NCBI GenBank assembly: GCA_937950415.1
Contig: CALFDL010000204.1
Span: forward strand, 1-5,170
DNA length: 5,170 nucleotides
Direction of reading: 5' to 3'
DNA from: an uncultured Collinsella sp.
GTDB lineage: Bacteria > Actinomycetota > Coriobacteriia > Coriobacteriales > Coriobacteriaceae
The first letter of the stretch is position 1. Each line of letters opens with the position of its first letter. Of this stretch, positions 1 to 5,170 are shown in pieces. The notes below the pieces were generated by a model. It saw nothing but the letters and a program-made list of their open reading frames with translations, made no database searches and was not told where the DNA came from. Made by a program: the position numbers and the translations under genes.

Positions 1-593
1 GTGAGCGGCTCGCCCGTGCGGATGCGGTCGATGAACAGCGGGATGACGCTGCCGCGCGAGCACATGACGTTGCCGTAGCGGGTGCAGCAGATGGTGGTGC
101 GGCCGGCGCCGTTGCGGGCGTTGGCGTAGATGATCGACTCCATCATGGCCTTGGACTTGCCCATGGCGTTGATGGGGTAGGCGGCCTTGTCGGTGGACAG
201 GCACACGACGCGGTCCACGCCCTCGTCGATGGCGGCATGCAGGACGTTGTCCGTGCCGATTACGTTGGTGCGCACGGCCTCCATGGGGAAGAACTCGCAG
301 GAGGGAACCTGCTTGAGGGCGGCGGCGTGGAAGATGTAGTCCACGCCGTGCATGGCGTCGCGGACGCTCTGGGCGTCGCGGACGTCGCCGATGAAGAAGC
401 GCACCTTGGACGCGAGCTCGGGGGACCTCTCCTGCAGGCGGTGGCGCATGTCGTCCTGCTTCTTCTCGTCGCGGGAGAAGATGCGGATCTCGGCTAGGTC
501 GGTGTCCATGAAGTGTTTGAGCACGGTGTTGCCGAACGAGCCGGTGCCGCCCGTGATCATGAGGGTCTTGTCTTTGAATACGCTATCGCACAT
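1..593 (-). CDS. capE: CapE/FnlA-type UDP-N-acetylglucosamine 4,6-dehydratase (5-epimerase), C-terminus beyond the window
   Basis: This is a cytoplasmic extended short-chain dehydrogenase. In the CapE/FnlA/WbjB family it converts UDP-GlcNAc by 4,6-dehydration and C5 epimerisation, the first step towards UDP-L-FucNAc and related capsule or O-antigen sugars. My translation gives 197 complete codons starting MCDSVFKDKTLMITGG. The Rossmann NAD(P)-binding motif GGTGSFG is at residues 15-21, followed by SRDEKKQDDMR at 40-50, HAAALKQVP at 89-97 and LSTDKAAYPINAMG at 132-145. The usual SDR catalytic YxxxK is replaced by MGKSK (Met144, Lys148), a substitution known in CapE-type enzymes. RYGNVMCSRGSVIPLF at 172-187 is also family-typical. 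ATG at 593 is chosen because GGAG lies six bases upstream and the N-terminus aligns with the family without extension. About 140-150 residues are missing to the left. The gene is strongly GC-rich, unlike its upstream neighbours. The family is secure. Which exact product sugar is made cannot be told without the downstream capF/capG-like genes. Confidence 0.9.
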   Translation of the reverse strand, partial: MCDSVFKDKTLMITGGTGSFGNTVLKHFMDTDLAEIRIFSRDEKKQDDMRHRLQERSPELASKVRFFIGDVRDAQSVRDAMHGVDYIFHAAALKQVPSCEFFPMEAVRTNVIGTDNVLHAAIDEGVDRVVCLSTDKAAYPINAMGKSKAMMESIIYANARNGAGRTTICCTRYGNVMCSRGSVIPLFIDRIRTGEPL

Positions 594-823
594 TTCAAGC
601 TCCAATAAACAAAATTAAGGTGAATGAAACTTAAACAAATTTGAAGTTGTTGCTTAACCTACTAATACGTGTCTTATGCTAAACGAAAAGACGCCTGCTG
701 GGCATAAATTAGAATTAAAAAGCGTTAATACCTGCGCCAGAACTGATAACCCCTCCATTGGCGTTAAAGAAGTCAATTCAGGTAGATATTAAGCACCGGC
801 CGCACACTTTTATATCTAAGTAT
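594..823. other. AT-rich spacer between flippase and capE
   Basis: I see no convincing gene, RNA or strong terminator here. The spacer is much AT-richer than capE. A short direct repeat gcgttaa occurs at 722-728 and 761-767. A weak inverted repeat, ttatgc at 674-679 with gcataa at 702-707, has a 22-base loop and no run of T after it on either strand. The absence of a terminator leaves read-through from the flippase into capE possible. No good sigma70 -35/-10 pair for capE stood out by eye. The length is more than a co-transcribed operon usually needs, so it may be a junction between separately acquired segments. Confidence 0.5.
600..603 (-). promoter_or_regulatory. Ribosome binding site of capE
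   Basis: GGAG on the minus strand is separated by six bases (CTTGAA) from the ATG at 593. It supports that start and shows the gene can be translated independently of the flippase gene 230 bases upstream. Confidence 0.7.
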
Positions 824-2044
824 TTAGCGAATCTCTACTGCATTATTCCGAATAATGCAGGGAAGCATCGCGACACACCCGACAAAATAAGCAAGCGAAA
901 TTGCAATACTCGTTCCGTTAGGTCCAAACAAGTGAATCATTAAGCTGGAAAGAGGGACAACAACGATTAAAGCAACTAAATTACCAACAAGATTACCAAC
1001 CATCTTTCTTTTAACAATTGTCAGGTCGGAAAAGAAACCGATAAACGCCGTAATCAGAGAGCTAATTACCGCACCGTACAGCAAAAAAGAATACTGATGA
1101 ATTTGGTCACCGAAAAGTAGTCCCAACAAGTAGTCGCCGCAGATGAAACAAGCGAACAAAATAAGAATACACAAGACAAGGGCGCCAAGAATGACCTTCA
1201 CCAACATGGTATTAAATGCTTTTTTATCCTCCGACTCACTAGCGCTCGCAAAAGCGCCGAGCAAAGGGGCATAGGCATTAGCAGCACCCGCCTGAACTAT
1301 TGCCGCGGGAGAACACACCGAGGAATAAACACCCAACATTGATGCCCCCAATGCAGCAGCAAGTTCTTGACGCGAAACAGATGTAACTGCAGCGCAACAA
1401 AAAACCCCAACCGTAGCGGGAAGACACTTATAAAACAGTTCAGACATCGCCTTGAACCTAAAAGAAGGAACAATCGCATCGAAATTCGAAGCCCAACGTA
1501 CATCAACAACCATTACAGGGAGAGACACCGCAATCATTAGAACGATGCTCAATACAAGAGAATGTGAGACATGCATTCCGGCACAAAACGCGAGAAGTGA
1601 CAAAATGCCTCTCAGCAGCATCGAAATGCCACAATAAATCATATTTCCTGCTTTTTGATCAATGCCGTGGAACACATCGACCATCACTTCTATTGACTTA
1701 TATATGCAATAGAAGTACACGGGGAGAAGGGAAGACTGCTGACAGGTAAAGAATGCATAAGGTAATACGAAAACAAACCCCAACACTATTGTGATTAGAC
1801 GAAAACCAATGTATTCCCCCGAAGAATACTCACATGAAAGATCGGATACCTGAAAGGATCGAATCTTATATAAACCGATTGGAACAAATAGATTGCTGAT
1901 TGTCATTGCCAAAGACAAATCACCTGCATAGTTAAAATCCGATGAAAGACGAACTACGGCAACTGTCGTTAACCACTGACAAGCAAGGTATGCAATCGAG
2001 CCAACGGTATTCCATGTGATGTTTTTCTTTAAATTGTCAGTCAA
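824..2044 (-). CDS. Wzx-like polysaccharide flippase (MATE/MVF-type membrane protein)
   Basis: This is probably the inner-membrane flippase that moves undecaprenyl-diphosphate-linked repeat units to the outer face for capsule or surface polysaccharide assembly. The 406 residues are almost entirely hydrophobic. I count about twelve segments, near 13-31, 42-59, 82-100, 105-121, 138-156, 162-181, 204-222, 246-266, 282-300, 316-338, 350-370 and 374-396, the usual Wzx/MATE topology. The opening NITWNTVGSIAYLACQWL, then SDFNYAGDLSLAMTISN and RSFQVSD, resembles oligosaccharide-unit transporters of Gram-positive capsule loci. Length is slightly under the common 420-480. The start is TTG at 2044: a stop lies in frame at 2060-2062, no ATG or GTG lies between, and the next internal Met is residue 47. 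Only a weak GGG precedes it, so translation may depend on the hydrolase gene ending 43 bases upstream. Fifteen cysteines are spread through the helices, which is many for such a protein. Substrate cannot be predicted. Another polysaccharide exporter of the same superfamily is the alternative. Confidence 0.85.
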   Translation of the reverse strand: MTDNLKKNITWNTVGSIAYLACQWLTTVAVVRLSSDFNYAGDLSLAMTISNLFVPIGLYKIRSFQVSDLSCEYSSGEYIGFRLITIVLGFVFVLPYAFFTCQQSSLLPVYFYCIYKSIEVMVDVFHGIDQKAGNMIYCGISMLLRGILSLLAFCAGMHVSHSLVLSIVLMIAVSLPVMVVDVRWASNFDAIVPSFRFKAMSELFYKCLPATVGVFCCAAVTSVSRQELAAALGASMLGVYSSVCSPAAIVQAGAANAYAPLLGAFASASESEDKKAFNTMLVKVILGALVLCILILFACFICGDYLLGLLFGDQIHQYSFLLYGAVISSLITAFIGFFSDLTIVKRKMVGNLVGNLVALIVVVPLSSLMIHLFGPNGTSIAISLAYFVGCVAMLPCIIRNNAVEIR

Positions 2045-2087
2045 ATTAACCCAATCGATTTAAGACTTTCAATCTACTTTTTAAAGC

Positions 2088-4538
2088 CTAACCAATAACC
2101 TCTTTGGCGATTGCATCAATGCTTTCGCCGTATCCAACACCCGGAACGGCCCATTTGCCATTTAAATCAACAGTTCTCGGAGCACAGCCACGACTGACAT
2201 ATTTAAAGCGAGCATCAATACACGGATTAATCAATGGCTCCGTTGAACCATACGCCTTTAGATGCTGAACCTGCGCCCGCAGTCCCTCACGGACAGATCC
2301 GAAGGTGTAGCCTGGGTTACCAGGTCCAGTGGCGCCAAGGCCTCCAAAATTGCACTGATTAGGCTGAACCAAATTTCCAAACTTCAAATATCCCGTTTCT
2401 TTCATCACCTGCCCATATAAAACTTCAGGTGAAACACCCTCCGACTGAGCCTCTTCATATAGAATTTTGCAGAAATCTATGATGTTCGACGCTCCCCTAT
2501 CCGTGTAAACGGCTGAAGGGAATCCTTTTGGGCCCACGGTCTTTGTGAAATGATCAGCGGCATCTAGATAGGTTGAATAGGCGGACGACATAATAAAACC
2601 TTCGTATCCAGTCGCACTTGCACCATTACGCCCCTCCTTAATGCCACAATTTAAATAGTGGATGTAATAGCTCTTCAGGTTCTGCCCGAAAGCCTTCCTC
2701 AGGTCCGCATAACGATTTCGATAGCCATAAACGTCGAAGGAATCGCTCCCGCGACGGCCCTCCGCCATGCCGCAGCTGACGAAATGGCGCAGCACGGCAG
2801 CATCGTCAATCATTACAACGCCAGCGGGGCTTCGTTTAGAAAAAGCGTTGCGAATGTCTTCGTTATTCGATAGATAAAACGAGGGGTCGTAGACGGAAGA
2901 ATAGTCAACGCCATTGATAGTCGTAGCGTATCCCTCAATCTTTGAGCATCCGGTCCCATGCCTTCCTTCTGCTTTTCCAGCTGTGACGTAATGCTCGTAG
3001 TACTTCACTAAATCAAAGCCAAAGGCAGCCCTTAAATCTGGATACTCATTAAAGTAGCTCTGTACGTCAAAAGAAGCAGAGCCGCGCCTACCTTCACTCA
3101 TACCATAGTTAATAAAATGGTCTAGAGCTAATTCACTATTTCCAGCCGTAGCTTTGGCAACATCGGGATTATTCGACAAATAGTAATTAGCATCGAATAC
3201 GGAAGAGTAATCGAGCCAAGTTGACTTAGGAAATTGCGCAATGATCGCATCGGCATCGGCCTCGCCAAGACGCCTGCAACCCTCATCGCTAAAATAATTC
3301 AATACGTCCCCCGCATTAGAAATAAAGCCATGCTCAATTAGAATGCCGGGAATACCTTGTTCGCGGGCGCAACGGATGACCGCAAACTCATCTCCAACTT
3401 CCATTTGGAATACACCGCGATAGCTGAGTCCCATAGAAGCGAGGTTGTTCATCACTTTAATCGCAAGCTCCACAGAAACTTGCGTGTAATCATATTCATT
3501 GGCAGTGGGCGCATATACCTCGGCGCCGTGAGCAACAGGCGAACCGGAATTGATATGGAAGCTAACAAAGGCCTGCGCGCCTTGACTCACGCATCGTTGG
3601 ACACGATAAAGGTAATCATTTCCTGAGTAGCCACCGCTTTGCTCGCGAGCAAGAACGACTTTAAAGCCATACGCCTCAAGCTTATTCTTACAAGCAGCAA
3701 CGATCTTCCAAGTTAGATCCGCCTCACTCTTTCCATTTCCCTGCGCACCAGGGTCGGTGCCGCCATGGCCAGCATCGAGGGCAATTATCCGAACGTTTTT
3801 TCGCGCCGAGCGCGCAGCATAGGTAGAAATGCCGTCCGGTGAATCGGCACACTCCAACGCCTGCTTGATCGATTGGGCCTCAACGGCATTGCCATCGCCG
3901 TCTGCATAGTAAACGGAAGTGCCTTCGCAATTAGCAGTGCCGTCAACAACCGTAAAAGAATAATCTCTGTCAGAGAGATTAATCTCATGTTCAGTACCAT
4001 CGCCCTGCAGAACATAGGTTATTGAAGTAAGAAAGTATGTATTGAGTTCTAGCTCCGAGCCAAATGTAAATGCAGCAGAATTAGCATCCTGTGCGGAAGC
4101 GTCAACAGCCCCCTGAACTCCATTGGCGCTCACATAGTTAAGTGTCGCGGAAGCGATAGTATCGCTGTCATTAGGAGTCGCAAACGCGACGACTTGGTCA
4201 GTCCCACTGATAAGGTTCGGGTAGGCAAGATATATATATTGAAAAGGAGAATCAGCCGATTCGGTTTGCGGCTCAGTTGAAGAAGCATCTACACCGAAAT
4301 CCTCATCAGCTGACTCGTCAACGTCCGTCGGCAACGACTGCTCGACATCCATGTCTCCGTCGGCAACGCCCTCGTCGCGTGAAGCTACACCATCGTCTGC
4401 GGACACAGCATCTGATGAAATATCCTCAGCTTGCACGCTATTCGCAGCATAAGCAGCGGCTACAGGACTCATCAAGGGTGAAATCGTTAAAAGAGCAGCT
4501 AAAGAAAACGCTGTTGAGGCACGCAATGCCTTTTTCAT
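2088..4538 (-). CDS. Secreted two-domain peptidoglycan hydrolase: Amidase_3 N-acetylmuramoyl-L-alanine amidase plus glucosaminidase-type domain
   Basis: This 816-residue exported protein should cut peptidoglycan both at the MurNAc-L-Ala amide bond and in the glycan chain. A signal peptide spans about 1-31 (MKK, hydrophobic core, AYA site). Residues 34-95 are an acidic Asp/Glu/Ser linker. About 97-200 form a beta-rich domain I cannot name. Amidase_3 covers about 249-436, with zinc ligands His258 (DAGHGG), Glu272 and His328 (SFHIN), and catalytic Glu402 (IEHGFISN), all present. Residues 444-638 hold four repeat units, possibly wall-binding. About 680-805 is a glucosaminidase-type domain with likely catalytic Glu714 (MKETGYLKFG) and the motifs CNFGGLGATG and LRAQVQHLKAY. 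The ATG at 4538 has a GGGGGA ribosome site. The stop is TAG, 43 bases before the flippase, so the two are probably co-transcribed. The gene is AT-richer than capE and the IS. It could serve in wall remodelling around polymer attachment, or as a general autolysin that happens to sit here. No anchor motif (LPXTG) is seen. Confidence 0.9.
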   Translation of the reverse strand: MKKALRASTAFSLAALLTISPLMSPVAAAYAANSVQAEDISSDAVSADDGVASRDEGVADGDMDVEQSLPTDVDESADEDFGVDASSTEPQTESADSPFQYIYLAYPNLISGTDQVVAFATPNDSDTIASATLNYVSANGVQGAVDASAQDANSAAFTFGSELELNTYFLTSITYVLQGDGTEHEINLSDRDYSFTVVDGTANCEGTSVYYADGDGNAVEAQSIKQALECADSPDGISTYAARSARKNVRIIALDAGHGGTDPGAQGNGKSEADLTWKIVAACKNKLEAYGFKVVLAREQSGGYSGNDYLYRVQRCVSQGAQAFVSFHINSGSPVAHGAEVYAPTANEYDYTQVSVELAIKVMNNLASMGLSYRGVFQMEVGDEFAVIRCAREQGIPGILIEHGFISNAGDVLNYFSDEGCRRLGEADADAIIAQFPKSTWLDYSSVFDANYYLSNNPDVAKATAGNSELALDHFINYGMSEGRRGSASFDVQSYFNEYPDLRAAFGFDLVKYYEHYVTAGKAEGRHGTGCSKIEGYATTINGVDYSSVYDPSFYLSNNEDIRNAFSKRSPAGVVMIDDAAVLRHFVSCGMAEGRRGSDSFDVYGYRNRYADLRKAFGQNLKSYYIHYLNCGIKEGRNGASATGYEGFIMSSAYSTYLDAADHFTKTVGPKGFPSAVYTDRGASNIIDFCKILYEEAQSEGVSPEVLYGQVMKETGYLKFGNLVQPNQCNFGGLGATGPGNPGYTFGSVREGLRAQVQHLKAYGSTEPLINPCIDARFKYVSRGCAPRTVDLNGKWAVPGVGYGESIDAIAKEVIG
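2625..3209 (-). repeat. Four tandem repeat units inside the hydrolase (two long copies of two half-units)
   Basis: Residues 444-527 (copy A) and 546-637 (copy B) repeat each other. Both begin YSSV(F/Y)D with (Y/F)YLSNN and an acidic position, run to GM(S/A)EGRRGS, then FDV, Y, DLR.AFG, YY.HY and end G..EGR.G. Each copy therefore has two half-units of about 40 residues, each ending in an EGR motif. Copy B carries about nine extra residues (SKRSPAGVVMIDDA region) in its first half. Such repeats recur in secreted hydrolases of gut Gram-positives and are commonly thought to hold the enzyme on the wall. That role is inference here. Confidence 0.8.
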
Positions 4539-4544
4539 ATCGTA

Positions 4545-4550
4545 TCCCCC
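4545..4550 (-). promoter_or_regulatory. Ribosome binding site of the hydrolase gene
   Basis: GGGGGA on the minus strand lies six bases before the ATG at 4538. It is a strong purine tract that fixes the start, and that start is immediately followed by a normal signal peptide. Confidence 0.7.
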
Positions 4551-4560
4551 ATCACAAATA

Positions 4561-4588
4561 ATGATACTAAGGGTAGATTATCTTACAA
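4561..4588 (-). promoter_or_regulatory. Candidate sigma70-type promoter of the hydrolase-flippase unit
   Basis: On the minus strand, TTGTAA (4583-4588) and TATCAT (4561-4566) are separated by 16 bases. They match the consensus hexamers at four and five of six positions. The -10 lies about ten bases upstream of the ribosome site, so the leader would be short. A second TATAAT-like word, GATAAT, lies just upstream at 4577-4582. AT-rich DNA gives such matches easily, so this is only a candidate. Confidence 0.3.
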
Positions 4589-4636
4589 TCTCCCCCGCAT
4601 CGGAAGTCCAGTTATTCAAAGCATGGGAATTGTTCT

Positions 4637-4656
4637 AAAAGCAGATGGACACCTGC
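4637..4656 (-). terminator. Weak terminator-like or attenuator-like hairpin upstream of the hydrolase
   Basis: On the minus strand, GCAGGT (4651-4656) pairs with ATCTGC (4641-4646), including one G-U pair, across a four-base loop. TTTT follows at once (4637-4640). The plus-strand version has an A-C mismatch instead, so the structure favours leftward transcripts. It could stop transcripts leaving the insertion sequence towards the hydrolase. The stem is short and the U run is only four, so this is tentative. Confidence 0.25.
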
Positions 4657-4713
4657 CCTTATAAAAAGTAGCAGGCGTACTCAGCAAGCTTTTTTTCGTC
4701 TCTAACAGTTTAG

Positions 4714-4757
4714 ATAACAGGTGATGATTCGGGGACCGGAAGGTTCCCGAATGTTAT
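4714..4757. repeat. Bulged hairpin with GGAA tetraloop
   Basis: An 11-pair stem (4727-4737 with 4742-4752, one G-T pair) encloses the four-base loop GGAA, which fits the GNRA rule. After an eight-base bulge on the left side only (4719-4726), pairing resumes for five pairs, ataac (4714-4718) with gttat (4753-4757). No T run follows on either strand, so it is not a simple terminator. It lies at the apparent left end of the insertion sequence. Confidence 0.65.
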
Positions 4758-4761
4758 GCTC

Positions 4762-4857
4762 TTCCCAGCCAAACAAAGAATCCGCCCGAGCGCCCACCCG
4801 GATCTTTGTTTGGCGACAATCCCTCCGGGTGGGCGCTCGGGCGGATGGGAAAGATCC
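4762..4857. repeat. Three overlapping, competing inverted repeats in front of the transposase start
   Basis: Repeat A: ccaaacaaaga (4769-4779) is a perfect match to tctttgtttgg (4803-4813), 11 bp. Repeat B: 4780-4802 is a perfect 23-bp inverted match to 4824-4846. Past a 13-base bulge on its left side, B resumes with ttccc (4762-4766) against gggaa (4847-4851). Repeat C: ggatcttt (4800-4807) matches aaagatcc (4850-4857), 8 bp. The left arm of B is exactly the loop of A, with no spare bases at either junction, so complete A and complete B cannot form together. B covers the ATG at 4845, and its foot covers the purine tract in front of the ATG at 4860. Confidence 0.8.
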
Positions 4858-4859
4858 AT

Positions 4860-5170
4860 ATGGAAAGAGCGAACCCCTTCAGGGCGCTCGTGGCGGGCCT
4901 CACCGCCGACGAGTTCCTGCTGTTCAGAGAAGCCGTCGGCGAGAGGCACTGCCGCAACGAGGTCGGGGTCGGCACGCTCGCCGTGGCCGCCGCGGCATAC
5001 TGGCCGGACCCGGGGTGCCCGGAGTGCGGCGCCGAGGGCGCCTGAAGGGACAGGTCCACCGCAGCAGGAGTACCGAGGTGGCGCTGCCGCTGCTGCGGCA
5101 GGAGATTCAACTCCCTCACCGGGACCGTCCTCGAGCACTGCAGAAAGCCGCTCCTCGCCTGAGTCTCCTT
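4860..5170 (+). pseudogene. IS1595-family transposase, N-terminal part, interrupted by two in-frame TGA codons
   Basis: Reading from the ATG at 4860 gives MERANPFRALVAGLTADEF and continues for 61 codons to a TGA at 5043-5045. The same frame then resumes for 38 codons to a second TGA at 5160-5162. Ignoring the stops, the frame forms one zinc ribbon of the IS1595 type: Cys53 and Cys56 (YWPDPGCPECG) before the first stop, Cys76 and Cys79 (RWRCRCCGRRF) after it, then NSLTGTVLEHCRKPL. In this family a conserved Trp follows the KPL stretch, which is where the second TGA falls. TGG is used for Trp elsewhere in the frame, so TGA as a regular Trp codon is unlikely. The DDE catalytic region would lie to the right and is not visible. 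The ATG at 4845 and the TTG at 4806 are alternative starts in the same frame, both inside the hairpin region. Decay is the simplest reading. Confidence 0.75.

Larger units (their letters stand above)
4539..4859. other. Divergent intergenic region between the hydrolase and the broken transposase
   Basis: This stretch of about 320 bases holds no gene I can support. Frames overlapping it on the minus strand run antisense through the transposase frame and resemble nothing. The left half, up to about 4720, is AT-rich and contains the hydrolase leader: a ribosome site, a candidate promoter and a terminator-like hairpin, plus a run of seven T at 4690-4696. The right half is GC-rich and is taken up by two complex inverted-repeat structures that I assign to the insertion sequence. 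The change in composition near 4720 probably marks the insertion junction, but no terminal repeat or target duplication can be proven because the other end lies outside. Confidence 0.6.
4727..5170 (+). mobile_element. Left part of an IS1595-like insertion sequence, right end beyond the window
   Basis: GC-rich DNA begins near 4720-4730 and holds two structured inverted repeats followed by a broken transposase frame with an IS1595-type zinc ribbon. The element points away from the hydrolase gene, which it flanks on the upstream side. The left boundary is approximate, placed at the foot of the first hairpin's main stem because composition shifts there. Terminal inverted repeats and the target duplication cannot be identified without the right end. 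Confidence 0.6.

Noticed and set aside
237..618. Plus-strand open frames opposite capE
   Set aside because: They are antisense shadows. The minus-strand reading gives a full run of family motifs.
840..858. Perfect 8-bp inverted repeat with a three-base loop near the end of the flippase gene
   Set aside because: It is AT-rich, lies inside coding sequence and has no following T run, so it is unlikely to terminate transcription and is probably a codon coincidence.
3961..3986. Overlapping palindromes around gagattaatctc in the hydrolase gene
   Set aside because: They lie in the middle of the coding sequence for the beta-rich domain with no partner site elsewhere in the window. A 12-bp palindrome alone is not evidence of an operator.
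4324..4368. 13-bp direct repeat tccgtcggcaacg, copies 32 bases apart
   Set aside because: The copies are in different reading frames within the low-complexity acidic linker. They are too short and isolated to suggest a mobile or regulatory element.
691..4678. 9-bp inverted match (acgcctgct at 691-699, agcaggcgt at 4670-4678) near both edges of the AT-rich block
   Set aside because: It is tempting as island ends, but a 9-bp match between two spacers of this size is not rare by chance and the flanking bases do not extend it.
4710..5138. Two long open frames on the minus strand (4710-5138 and 4754-5119)
   Set aside because: They run antisense through the transposase frame and hairpins in GC-rich DNA, have low-complexity composition and show no known motif. 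The plus-strand zinc ribbon explains the region better.
5043..5162. Dcm-type methylation damage as the cause of the TGA codons
   Set aside because: If the ancestor was CCTGG, deamination at the methylated inner C of the opposite strand would give TAG, not TGA, so the pattern does not fit.
1..5170. CRISPR array, tRNA, rRNA or riboswitch
   Set aside because: No regularly spaced repeats, tRNA cloverleaf or recognisable riboswitch core was seen on either strand by eye.

Overview
The window looks like part of a cell-surface polysaccharide locus from a high-GC Gram-positive bacterium, most likely a Coriobacteriia-type actinobacterium (Collinsella, Olsenella and relatives). This placement is an inference. 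It rests on the GC-rich flanks, on the type of C-terminal glucosaminidase domain joined to YYLSNNPDV/EGRRGS repeats, and on the type of flippase. No rRNA or marker gene is present to confirm it.

Layout: three genes run leftward on the minus strand. Furthest upstream is a secreted 816-residue peptidoglycan hydrolase (2088-4538). It has an Amidase_3 domain, four internal repeat units, and a C-terminal glucosaminidase-type domain. A 12-helix Wzx-like flippase (824-2044, TTG start) follows after 43 bases. After a 230-base AT-rich gap comes the start of a CapE/FnlA-type UDP-GlcNAc 4,6-dehydratase (593 to beyond the left edge). At the right edge, on the plus strand, lies the left part of an IS1595-like insertion sequence. 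Its transposase frame is broken by two in-frame TGA codons.

How they fit together: CapE makes the first intermediate towards UDP-L-FucNAc-type sugars. The Wzx-like protein would flip the lipid-linked repeat unit across the membrane. The secreted hydrolase would remodel the peptidoglycan into which the polymer is built or through which it passes. No glycosyltransferase or polymerase lies in the window, so the cluster probably continues to the left.

Composition is a mosaic. capE (1-593) and the IS (about 4727-5170) are strongly GC-rich, while the flippase, the hydrolase and the spacers between are markedly AT-richer. The 594-4720 block therefore looks acquired separately.

The most unusual non-coding structure is just upstream of the transposase frame. 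There, a perfect 23-bp inverted repeat, a perfect 11-bp inverted repeat and an 8-bp inverted repeat overlap so that they compete for the same bases. A second hairpin with a similar one-sided bulge lies immediately to the left. I read these as IS-end structures that insulate or control transposase expression, but nothing outside the sequence supports that.
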